Source of the DNA: Apostichopus japonicus
Lineage: Eukaryota > Echinodermata > Holothuroidea > Aspidochirotida > Stichopodidae
NCBI RefSeq assembly: GCF_037975245.1
Contig: NC_092578.1
Location: 18,440,321 to 18,504,320, forward strand
Direction of reading: 5' to 3'
Length of the DNA: 64,000 bases
Shown: in pieces, positions 36,956-48,800 of the stretch
Layout: every line of letters begins with the position of its first letter
How positions within the stretch are numbered: position 1 is the stretch's first letter
Program-made: the position numbers and the translations under genes
Notes under the pieces: model-generated
What the model saw: only the letters and a program-made list of their open reading frames with translations
Database searches by the model: none
What the model was told of the DNA's origin: nothing

Positions 36956-39900
36956 AGTTATTTTTTCCCCTTATGACTTTTACCCTATAACTTATACGAT
37001 CTTATTATACCCTGGTATTTCTTATACGACAAGCAAACTAGAGCAACTAGATCAAAATTCCCCAAGCATATTGTTTGGCTCTGTAAAGTCGACACTTGTT
37101 GCTTAAAGTGTGCTCTCGTCTAGGCAAAAGAGTGTCACATACTTAACCTATAGACTATGACACTATTGTAATCTAACATGTACACTGTATAACCCTTGGC
37201 CTAGTCATGGTTACGGCCTGATCAGCATGGAAGTAGAACGGCCTACTTAAGTCATGAGTACGGTAGTATTGTACAACCTTTTTTTTTAATATAAGTATAT
37301 ATATATATATATATCAAAAAAAGGAACTGTAGCCGGCAGGAAGATAACCCACTCCAATTTAAACTATACCAGATACCTATTATCTTATGTCATCCTTATA
37401 TAAGCATGAGAATTATCCTGCATGTGGCTGCTATAAGAGTCGTAAAGTAACTGCCTTACATATTTCGAATATTTTAATTATGCGTATAGATTACACTATA
37501 GATCCCGGAACATGAGATAGTACTTCAAGTGGTTTGTATTGCCTTGTGAACATAATATCATAATTTACTTTTGAAGTTATGTTTATCGTGGTTGCTTTAC
37601 TAGATTTTACTTTTTTTTTTTTTTTTATGAAAACTTCATTATGTTTTTCTTTTTTTACTGTGTTTCCTCAAAATATTAATTTATGCATCCCGGGATTGAA
37701 ACATTCTCCGCTTACAAACTTAATTTATCAAAGTTATGCATATCCAATTAAATAAAGCATATCACGTTTCAATATCTTCAATACGACTATGGGCATATTT
37801 AACAAAATATACATAATTTTGCTTGGTTAATATTAAAGATACAAATTGCGTCGCGGCGAACGTTGGCTATAACACAGCGTTAAAGTTATCACTGCCTAGC
37901 TCCCTCATATCTACGATACATATAGGGTTTAGTTTGCTTGCATGATCCTTTCTCCATTGGTACTCACGAACTCGTTGCATGGTACTTAAAAGCTTCGGTG
38001 GGTGATGTTGAAATGGACTTACATGTGCCACAATAGATGGGAAAATGCGGCATGATTTGATAAACAGGTCTCACGTGGCAACCTTACTTACGGCTGCTCG
38101 ATAGATGCTGTTGTTTACTTTTCTAAAGAATGCTTGAGTTGGCATAAGTACGAATTTTTGGAAAAGTTTCTACATTTAAAAGTCTAAATATTTCACTTCC
38201 AGCGCTTCAAATCAAAGTGGAAGCCGGATACAGTGATCCCATCTATGCCCCTCTTACATCTGGCCCCTTTCTTACCTTTTGTCTTTACTCGAATGCTCGT
38301 AGTGTTCTTAACAATTCACTTTTTTGATTTGATCAAATCCCGCGTTGCTTATATACTTAAATAAAAATCTACATTTACAGGAGGAAAATACCAAGTTTTA
38401 GAATTTATTGCTAATTTTGTCTTAAAATTTACTCCAGTTTTACTTTTCCGTAAACCTAACCAATGACCTTGATAATTTTAATTTTTAATTTATTTTATGG
38501 TCCTGCTAATCTCATATCATTGAGTTCATCGGGTTGACTATAGCCAAGGTTCATTCCAAATAGTGAAGTAAAAAGTTCAACATTTTGAAATGTTCATGTT
38601 TAATGTTAATTTAATCTACGTTTAATGATACCAGGAGAAGTGTCTAGACGACAAAACGTTTAGGATTGAACCAACTTCTTCTTGTTACCTACTAATAAAT
38701 GAGTCAGTGATTCCGAATCCCATAGGCAGGTGCCTTATTTGCATCAATTGTAAGCTTATCTTGTTTAAAACTCGATAGGTTTGGGGAATTTGAAGAACAA
38801 GCTCAAAACAAGCTGCTAATTACCTAATTACTTTATCGCATTGGTTTATCAATAGACCTATGGATAGTCTTTCCATATTGAAGTATGTGCGTGTTGAAAC
38901 CGTAGAAAGGGAGTGGCCGCAATGGTGGGCCAGGGAGGGGACAGAATTGACTCAAGGTGGAAGCTCAGACTACCCCATGCAGGGTATCTGGATGTAATTG
39001 TCTTGCAATTAATGCTAACATATATTGTCTCTTTCGTTTTTGTCACCCTAAGTTTTTTTTTTATTTTAGTCGATTGACTGCACATTTGTTCGCGGTTGAA
39101 GATAGACTGAGTTGAATTGCTTTTTTTCCCCTTTACTGTGTATAAAACTCTTCCCGCCATAACTTAACAAATCGAAAGACACCAGGAAAACCGTTAAAGA
39201 CTTGGTCACCACAGTTACTGTGAAACTGTAAGGGAATTCTCGACTTTCAGAAGGAGATGAATCTGTTTAGTACATCAAGTGTAAACTGTGCACACACATA
39301 ATTTCATCGACTTGTTATACTGTCCTTCTCAAGTGTCTTCGGGCAATAAATCTATATCCATAGAGAAAACTTCGGACGCCTATATTATTAACTCTTTCAT
39401 GGTCATTCTATCCCTAATTCCCAATGTTCACTGAAAATCATTGCTTTATTTTATTGAATACATATTGCTACGGATTTCAAGTTTATTTTAGATTGAAAAT
39501 CTTTTATAAATACTACCAAGATCATATGACCGCCGATGTTTTACATAGTGGAGTTCCTATATACGTATGGAGATCCTGCCTTGAATAAATGAATCTGTCT
39601 GCATACCCTCGATGGTATACGGCTTGACATTTGAAATATTATCCAATATATTTAACGACTTTTGCAACTGAAAACCTTAAATTTGGAATTCCAGGTATTA
39701 CCGTATATAACAATAAATGCAACAGAAAGCAATCGTTTTAGGATTTGCTTTTAAAAATCATCTACAAATAAATAAAGAAGAGTTTCTATGAGTTGAAGAC
39801 AAGTTTATCAAGGTAACTAAGAATGAAATGAACAAATGTTAGCAATGTTAGCGTAAATGAAACCGGACGGGTGTAATGTATTGCTCATTGACAGCTTTAT

Positions 39901-42166
39901 ATCAAGTTCCCTAATCAACATACGTTAAAAGGAAAACAAAAGTGCCTCTGCGTGGTCATTGCAGGTAAATCTTAATAGAATTTCTTAATTTGCCCAGTTA
40001 TTACTAGAACAAGAAAAGCAAGAGACGGTGAATCAGTTAAACACTATTTTCTGCTGTTAGAGAATTATTGGGTGATCTTGATCGATATTTTATATTCTAA
40101 GATCATAACAGCGTGTAAGACATTCTAAATACTAACCCTCTGAGAGAGAGAACCACGATCTATAAACGGTAATCCCAATTGGACCAGTTTCAGTAGTCAG
40201 CAAACTATAAAAAGCACTTTCGAGACTTTACCCGTAGAGTAATAACAAATTTGAACAGCAATTTTTACCTTTCTCACATATGACCAATTAGACCAAAAAG
40301 ACTTGTAGTACAAGATTTTAAATGGGCAACTACGTTTGTTTTGAAAATTTGTTGAACACCTTTGTTTTTGACTTGACCTCACTAAAGGGAAAACTCGTTC
40401 TTACGAAACCTTGAAATAAATATTCTTTCAACAATCTATGCATGAACGACTTTATCTTCTCTATCATCATCAGATTCAAATATTTGCAAACTTCTCAAAA
40501 CAAGAATGCAAAATATTGTAAACCTTTGAAAATTGCTCATTTTAAATTCAGTTCTTCACTTTTTTTTGTTTTTGAACTGCATTATTACGTTATTAAAATT
40601 GTTTCGACAAAAGAAATCAAAAGCAATAGATATATGAATTATTTTGTCATCAAACATTGATATAAACAACGACAATAAATTTTATTTATTAATAATATTT
40701 GTTTGCTACAGATGTAAATGCTTCGCTCATCTTTGAAGTGTACGATTAGTTCATCACATCCCCAAATTGAACTCTCAAGCATAAGTTCATATATTGATGG
40801 TTTATTATGCAAAACTTATGCAGTGACACGGCAGGGCCTTCAGTCAAAACTTGTTACTTGAATGGCGTTTAGTCCGAAAGCTGCTGAATTTTATTAACAA
40901 TCGGATAAGTGACGTTGTAATTCTATCGCTGCCGAGGAAGACTGTTTTGAAAGTTGTGTCTTCGAAATCGTTTGTGTCAATTTTCTATAAATATTAAATC
41001 AGTGAGACGTCTGAAATTGATTTACATTCTGTGAAGGTACATGATCGGAAAACAGGCGAAGAGTCGATTTTCAAGGATGTGAAGTACCCCTCCGCCTGGA
41101 GAGGTCTAAATGGGAACACTGTAAACCGCTCGTCAATCTTGTTTTGCCTTTGGGCGTATGGGTTATATATTTTAACTCCTATATACCAAAGCGATAGAAA
41201 AGCAAGATGAGAATTCAGTGTTGACGTTCGTAGCTCGAGGAAAATTAACGACAACTGCAAGTATATATAAAACAAAAACAAAGTTTAAAATTCTATAAAA
41301 GGTCATGCCTGGAGACCCGTAAATATATTACACCCAAACTTTTCCTTTCAAAATCGAAGTATTTTGCCAAATTGACTTATGCAATGAACTGACGATGCAA
41401 AGTTCCTTTGTTTTTAAAAAAAAAATCACAGCGATATTCATGTTTGATTGGCACTGTTGTGTACATTGTAGTAGTAACGCAGTTAACATCAAATTATAAT
41501 TTGCGTTACCTGAAGCATTATATGGTGTAGTGTTATATAAGTCTTCCCAAATTCGGTCTTTGATAATATTTATTAAAATTATCCTCACAGATAAGTTTGT
41601 AATATTACATTTATGATAAATCAACCCAAATATATTCTTTTAATTTCATATAAACAAGAGAACACCCTTGGATGACATGCAACACAATGTTTCGTTAATT
41701 TGTCTTTAATTTATTTTTTGAAGTGCAAAAACATGTCAGTTGAAGCCATGAAATTATTTTTGCTCACTGACCTAATGGTTTGGCTATTAGACTACATACT
41801 TCAGTCGCTTTAAATGGTCTTTCAAAAATTCTCGCTTGTTTAAACAGCCATTAATTGGTTTAATCTTCTGCGATTATATCAAATACAATCCTGTGCCTCA
41901 CGTCATCCTTAGAGATTGCCAAACCGTTTTAAGTAACATGACTTCCAAAATAAGCCTTAAATTCCAGCTCTGATCGATCAGACCAAGTCATATATTTTCG
42001 GACTGTTTATTTCCTTTAAACTATTGATATTTTAACTGCTTCTTTTCTGCAGTGGCAGCCAATCAATGACCTTCTAGCATGACCAGAGAGCAACATGATA
42101 TTTATGTCAAGTTTCCGATGCATAAAATGAATGCCCCTCCTTGAACTATATTTCGAAAAACCCTTT
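36953..42166. other. Intergenic upstream of the receptor, no gene seen
   Basis: Short TA tract at 37296-37313 and a T tract at 37611-37626. AGTGTCTAGACGACAAAACG at about 38639 faintly resembles decayed hammerhead-type element ends. Minus-strand open frames near 38.9, 41.0 and 41.4 kb are not convincing. Confidence 0.5.
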
Positions 42167-42174
42167 AAAAAAAA

Positions 42175-42259
<85 letters not shown>
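42167..42259. repeat. Poly(A) followed by (TA)n just before the receptor start
   Basis: About 24 A then about 68 bp TA, ending 94 bp before the receptor ATG. The upstream part of the open frame containing that ATG is this repeat (KKKK and IYIY) and should not be annotated as protein. Confidence 0.9.
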
Positions 42260-42264
<5 letters not shown>

Positions 42265-42352
42265 GGGTTATTATGTAGCACACGAATATAATATTTCGAC
42301 GCAGAAACTTTTTTTCGGTACTGACGTCACAATCACATCCGTTTCTTCTATT

Positions 42353-42512
42353 ATGTTGCAGGTGCTGACGATTGTCGTGGCAACCAGTCTGTTCCCAGCA
42401 TCCTTAGCTGCAGACGATTTAGGAGTCGATTCACAATACGCTGAATACTATTCTTACATCATGGAACAGAATGAGACATGTTATAGCGACTTCGCCAATG
42501 TGTCTTTCGAAG
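42353..42512 (+). CDS. Receptor exon 1: signal peptide and first HRM cysteine
   Basis: Encodes residues 1-53 plus one base of codon 54. It starts MLQVLTIVVATSLFPASLAA, a good signal peptide with likely cleavage near residue 19, followed by an acidic stretch and the sequons NET (40-42) and NVS (49-51). Cys43 is the first HRM cysteine. The donor is AAG|GTGAGA. The open frame extends upstream only through A- and TA-repeats, so ATG 42353 is chosen. Alternatively 42342-42361 (pyrimidine-rich, ending in GTTGCAG) is an acceptor and the true start lies in an upstream exon. Confidence 0.75.
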
Positions 42513-45500
42513 GTGAGATTTTATCAGATTATATTTCATTATGTAATCGTTTTTGAAAAGCAAGTTAATGCATGTATAATTTGGCTGAAATGTTGCCTGT
42601 CTTTGACATCATTTTAAGCCTACTTTATCGTGTAAGAGATTTATCACATCAGAATATAGTAATTTGTTATATTTTGTTTTCTTTAAAGAAACAACTACCA
42701 AAACCACAATCAAAACTCCATAAATTATCTAACCTCTGGCCAGCTGATGCATACTTATTAAGTTGATATTTAAATGTTGTAAACTGAAACATTCAATATT
42801 GATCCAACTGTACAAAGTTGATTGAACCACTTTCAGAGAGATGAAACACTTTATCCATTTTCAAAACAAGTTAATGAATTGACCCAAACTAATTGTGATT
42901 GATATTTATAACGTGGAATAAAACAACATAACCCAAAGCAGCCAAATGGACTGATAAGATATAATATAATAACATAAAAATATAATCTAATGTAATGTGA
43001 AACAAGGGAATGTTATGATATGTGATTCATGGAAGGTAATGTAATGTCAAGCAATGTTCAAATGTAATGTATATAAGATACATAACTAAGTAACATAACA
43101 GTATGTTATGTAGTTATAATGCATTGTTTATTTAATGTGATAAAATGTTATGTTATGCCGTGGTTTTGCTCAATACCTTTAATGTTATGTGGTGTGAGGT
43201 TGTGAATTCATAATAAGCTACTGTACTAAAAACAAAATAATACTGTAAGAAGTCCGAACTAGAATTTATATCCATTAATCTGAGCATTCAACCGGCAAAA
43301 TGCGCTTGAAAAAATTGTTTATGTTCTTTTGCCTGTAATGAGTTGACTCGCAAAAGGATTATTGCTTATCTCAAGAAATTGAGGTTAAACTTGTTGAAAG
43401 AGTCAAGTGATCGGCAATGAACTAAGTTATCTAAGATGAACATGAAATCTTGAGAGAAAAAAATGAGTTATATACTTGAAGGGTTTTTCATAGTCGGGAA
43501 CTTTCTCCAAAGGAAGTATGTGTAGGTAGAACGATAATAAAAAGAATGTTTTGAAAATTTGATCACTTTTTTGTTGTTGCAAGATTACCTTTCATTTTCC
43601 TGTTGTATGCCACGAATGACTAGAACAGTATGTTATTCAGATTTGCCGTCGAGTACAAAAACATTAATTAGATTGTGTTTTGCTTTTTTATCTTTACTAC
43701 AGGTGTTTATTGTGAAGCTAACTTTGAAGGCTTTTGTTGGCCTCCCACACAAGTAGGCGAGACAGTAACGTTCGAGTGTGAGTCGGAACTTCACTCTGGT
43801 ATGTATAATGTAAAAAGGGGGTGGGGGGGGGGGCGGGCAGGCAGGTTGGAACCGAGATAGTTTATACTATAAGGTACAAGTTCATACGACGAAGGCGGGG
43901 GAGGTGATAAAGAGTTGTTAAATTGACGGACAATATAAGCCATCATTTTCGTACATACACCACCCACTCCTTTTCTTCAACCTTAAAGAAAAAGTTCAAA
44001 AGTACACATTAGAACAACTTCGTGCTGAGACCTACTCACAAACCAATATTGACGGCTAAATCAACCTCAGAATGCAACAATTGCCGCCAATCATTGCTCT
44101 TTTTATTAATCTTGGAAAGATTGTCTTTAGAATCGCTACATGAAAGTCTGCTTCAACAATCCTATACATACTGATTGACTCGACTAACGAGACTACTCTA
44201 AAGGTTTCGCCAATAATAATTTCTGTCCAAATTTTAACAGAAAGTGACATTGTAAAACGCTTTAAATCTGCAATTTGAACCATCTTTATACAAGGTATAC
44301 TTACTAGTCAAACATTAGTCAATTATTATTTTAATACATTGAAGAATTTCTTATTTGGTTTGTTTGCAATTTCTTTGTTTCTGAGTTTTTACTTGACGTT
44401 ATTAACTCAATATGAGTGACCTCAGTTACGGAGATGTTGATTGTGATCTCTCTCATGAATCAATTTTTATATGTTTTTTTCCTCCGCCCACCTCCTATTT
44501 TTTGGTAAAACTTAATCACAGAAAACTTAATTATAACATTTTTTTTTTATATAGTCTGCAGGTTTCTTATGCATGAATGGTGACCAATTTAGTCGCCTGA
44601 ATTATTATGAACTTGGAGTCATTTGTCTGCTTATTTGTGCAATAAACTGTGAGTTTCACAACAATTTAGCAGTGCAATTAACCCGGCCTTTCACAAATGT
44701 GACATTATTATGGGAATTACTACATTGTTTTAGAACTACAAATCGTCACACATTTTAAACTTGAAACTATCCCATATACTTGACACGGAATCGAGTAAAC
44801 AGCAGAGACTGTTCAGACCTCTTAAGTTAGGTGGATATTTGTTTATATTCATTGTGTGACACCTCTTTCAAGTTTATCACCCCTTTTAATCACTGGCTCG
44901 AGGACACGCAAAAAGTACAGACGGTGTGAAATAATCAAATAATCAAATAATAAAAAAGTGCGAATATTTCACGTTGTTATAGTACAAGGTATATAGCTCA
45001 AACTCAAACACAGAACTTATATAGCATGCATACACTATACACGGCTGAGTACAGCAACATGAGCATACGACTACAAATAAAATAACCCCATCACATCAGT
45101 ACGAAACTGGGAACAAAAAAAAAACACTCTTTAGTTTACGATTACTTCCTAACGGCAGTATTTTATATGAGGAATCCAAAATTTCCCAGCAGAGCACCGA
45201 TACAAATCCATTAGAGTGAGTAAGGTTATACAACTAACTACTAGGTTGTAGTTAATGTACTGTAATGTAATATAATAAATAATATTAATATAACATATAT
45301 AATAATATATATATATAATAATATTACATACCTGCATATATCTACATATATCTGCATATATCTGTATATATCTGTTTATATCTGCATATCTGTGTGAATT
45401 CATGTCTTATCGGTCGTGTTTAGCGTCCATTTTCTTTGGCTTTACTTGGAATTCGGATTTTAGGGGAGGATGTGAGTGATGTGGGTGGGGGTGGCGCCCA

Positions 45501-45848
45501 GGCAATTTTTTAGTAAAGAACATGGAACGATGTCATTTAATCATTTTTTTTTTTTTTTGGAATTTGACGTTACTGTATTGTGCCTCTTCTCTTTTTGTTC
45601 ATTTGTGTAGTTTCTCGGACATGTGAAGAAAATGGAAAATGGGAACACAAAACAATGGACGATATGTATTACGAATGCCATAAGTTCACTCTTGTAAGAC
45701 ATATTTGCTTTGATTGATTGATGAAATAATTGATTGATTGATCGATTAAATTGATTGACTGTTGGACAGTTGATCGGTAGTTTCGTTTATTCGTTTTCCT
45801 TCATTCATGGATGCAGTACATGCCGGGACCATACCGTGAACTTTATAG

Positions 45849-45890
<42 letters not shown>

Positions 45891-48800
45891 CTATATAGAT
45901 ATATATATATATATATAAAGATATATATATATATATATGAATATATATTTATATATGAAATGTTATGAGTTGGAAAATACAGCACAGTGAAAAAACATCC
46001 AACCTCCACATAGATTCGAACCCGAGCCTCCCGCTTTATATGCGGACAGCCTAACCAACTAGGCTATGGACACTGATTGAATATCCAGAGGTTCGAAACC
46101 AGTTAGGAAGGTCGTAATTCCACTGTAGGCTTCTACCATGTGTATCGAACAATGCTAGTTCTGTCTTGGTGACATATGTTACCTTACTTTAGATATCTAT
46201 CATTTGTGAATCCTAATGCCGGATCTCGAAAGATATATAATTTGAACAGATTCTGTTTAATGAAATGCCGGGAAATAAACGACCAAGGTCAATGAACATA
46301 TGACCTCTGTGCCGTACTATGGTGGCACCTACTAACTAAGGATGACATGGAACCTCTTTTGACGACTTGTCTATATAATTATGTGTGATCTTCAATGAGT
46401 GTGCTGAGACTGCATGTCACACCTTAAGAACATTGTCGAGTTTATCTCTTTATCATTAGGATACTCACCACTGTAGTGTATGTAAATTATTTCATCATTG
46501 TAATTAACACAGCATGTATCGCGTTATTTTAAACGCGTTTTCTCTATTAATCTCTGGGTTTTTTTTCTGGTTACAGCTTAACTTGCAACTGACTTTACCT
46601 TGCGGAATAATTTCCTTTGTTGCTTGCACCATTGCATTCATCATATTAGCCTTTTCGAGGTAAGTTTATCTTCAAAATACCACCTGTGAAAATCACTTAA
46701 ATTTAAGAATTGTGTTTTATAACAAAAAAAAATTATTAAAAACAAAGGAGGCAGTAGAGGTGAGGTATTGAAAAGTTGGTAATATTGATTATGTTGTGAA
46801 CTTGGTTCATGGGTTTGAAAGACTCCCTTTAATAGCCATTGAGAATATAATTTATTAATGTCAAAATGTATGTGTTTTAACGTTTATCATTTCATTAAAT
46901 CAAACATTGACGTACTCCACTTCTAGATTAGAGCAATGAGTCCGTGTAAATTCGTTTAAAGATCAAAATAACTATAGCCTTCAAATTCTACCTTATTTCT
47001 CATTTTATTTTTTACAAATCGATTAGTTTGCCTTCTTATCTTCCTTTTCAATTTCAGGAGCCTATGGTGTACCAGAAATTACATTCACTGGCATTTGATT
47101 ACGTCATTTGGCTTAAAATATTTTGTCCTGTGCATACCGACATTTATGTTCCTCGTTCTGGATGTGCAGGTAGGTTGCAATTACAACACAAAAATTGTCA
47201 AATTTATTGAGGTATCGACAAAAAAGGTCAAGATTTTTGGCCTTTTTTTTTTTAAACATTCACTTCAGAATAAGTATTGTATTTCTTGCCCGCAAAAAGC
47301 ATAGTACACATTTATGTCACTGTAGTTGATAACATGCACCTTCGAGGAACTTAATTACAGATAATATTATCATCTTAACCGATAATCATATCTGGTTAAG
47401 CGGGATAACCTTAGTATGAAATTTAAGGGAATATATCGATACAGCTGATTGAGCTGAGAACATTGACCTTTGCTCCTAACTCACATAACTTTGGTCATTT
47501 CTGGGATATATAAGACATCACCGGTTCATTCGCTTTATTTGGATGAGTGGACTGGTTAGTAATCTCTGATAATATACATCAGTAGTAGACGCCCAACATC
47601 AGTAACTGCCCATAGCTTTGTTTTGTATTTTGTTCTTTCTTTAAATTTGAATGATGATATAACCGAGGAAATTATGCGAGACGGGTTGTTATTTTATGTT
47701 GGCAAGATATTAGAGAAAGGCCTATAACCCCCCCCCCCCAAAAAAAAGGGGGGTTCATTAACATGATACAGTTAATATTATGGTGGGAGTCGTAATTCCA
47801 TTAGTGACAACAAAAAGACATGTTAACAAGTTCACATTGATGCCTGGCAGCATAAATTGTACAAAACCTTATAGATACATTATAGAGAGTACAGAATAAA
47901 CAAAATTAAAGATTTTACAAGTACCCCCTCTATTACAGAAACCGCGTAAACAAATGAAGACACCCATGAATTATTTCACATTGATGTCCCCGTGATGTCG
48001 TAATTAGTAGTTTTGCTGTAACCTTCAAGACCTTTTCATGAAATTAAAGATTGACAACAAAATGAATACAATGTTTCAACCCGGATTCCATCAGCGGAAT
48101 TCTCTATCACGTAAATCTATAACTATGATGGTTGTGTACGTGCTTTTAGTTTAGCCAAGGTAAAACAATATGGTATCATTACAGTCTACAAAGTTAACTT
48201 TAATTTAAATGATAATAGGCCTGCAGGATTTCAATTTTTTTATTACTTTCCTAGACTTCCAGAGCAGCTGGTTTGGCTGTTTTCTATATTTCAACTTACC
48301 TCGAGATGACTAATTTCTCTTGGATGTTCGTGGAGGGACTTTATCTTCATACAATTGTTGCTCTCGCCTTTCGATTCGATGTGGATCAGATTAAGTTTTA
48401 TTGGTACTGCGCAATAGGATGGGGTAAGTGCATGGTCTTCTGAGACAAGGGCGTAGGAACCGGGGGGCTGGGGGGCGCCAGCCCCCAGTGAAAAATATGG
48501 GGGGCGGAAGTATCATTCCGCCCCCCCCCCCCCCCGCGAGTCAGAAAATCCCTTTTTCATTTCCAAATGAGAAAAAAATCTCATTTGGAGCACCAAATTG
48601 CATCTATAAGGCCAGGTGAAAATGCCAAATTATTTACAAAATGGATTGGGTGTTGAAGTGTGCTATATTGCACCAAATTGCATCTGAGGCCACCTGGAAA
48701 TGCAGAAAAATCCAAAGGGGAGGGGGACACCCCCTCCCCTTAGACCCCTCCCCCAGGCCGGCCATCAGTCTTCAGCCCCCCACTCAAAAGTACCTTCCTA

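Noticed and set aside
38630-38670. Hammerhead-like AGTGTCTAGACGACAAAACG near 38.64 kb
   Set aside because: The core positions CTGATGA and GAAA are not present (CAGGAGA and CAAAA instead); at most a decayed relative.
40994-41281. Minus-strand 95-codon frame
   Set aside because: No domain, no conserved-looking composition; overlaps an equally open plus-strand frame.
42131-42352. N-terminal extension of receptor exon 1 (poly-Lys then Ile-Tyr repeats)
   Set aside because: It is a poly(A) plus (TA)n repeat; the signal peptide begins at 42353.
44580-44757. Longer version of receptor exon 3 reading on after MNG
   Set aside because: It would insert a hydrophobic stretch into the extracellular HRM. 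The donor at 44649 is good and keeps phase, so it is noted as a possibility but not preferred.
45990-46073. tRNA gene on the minus strand at 46.0 kb
   Set aside because: A- and B-boxes are good, but the same B-box body is shared with 22.6 kb and ends in (TA)n: a SINE.
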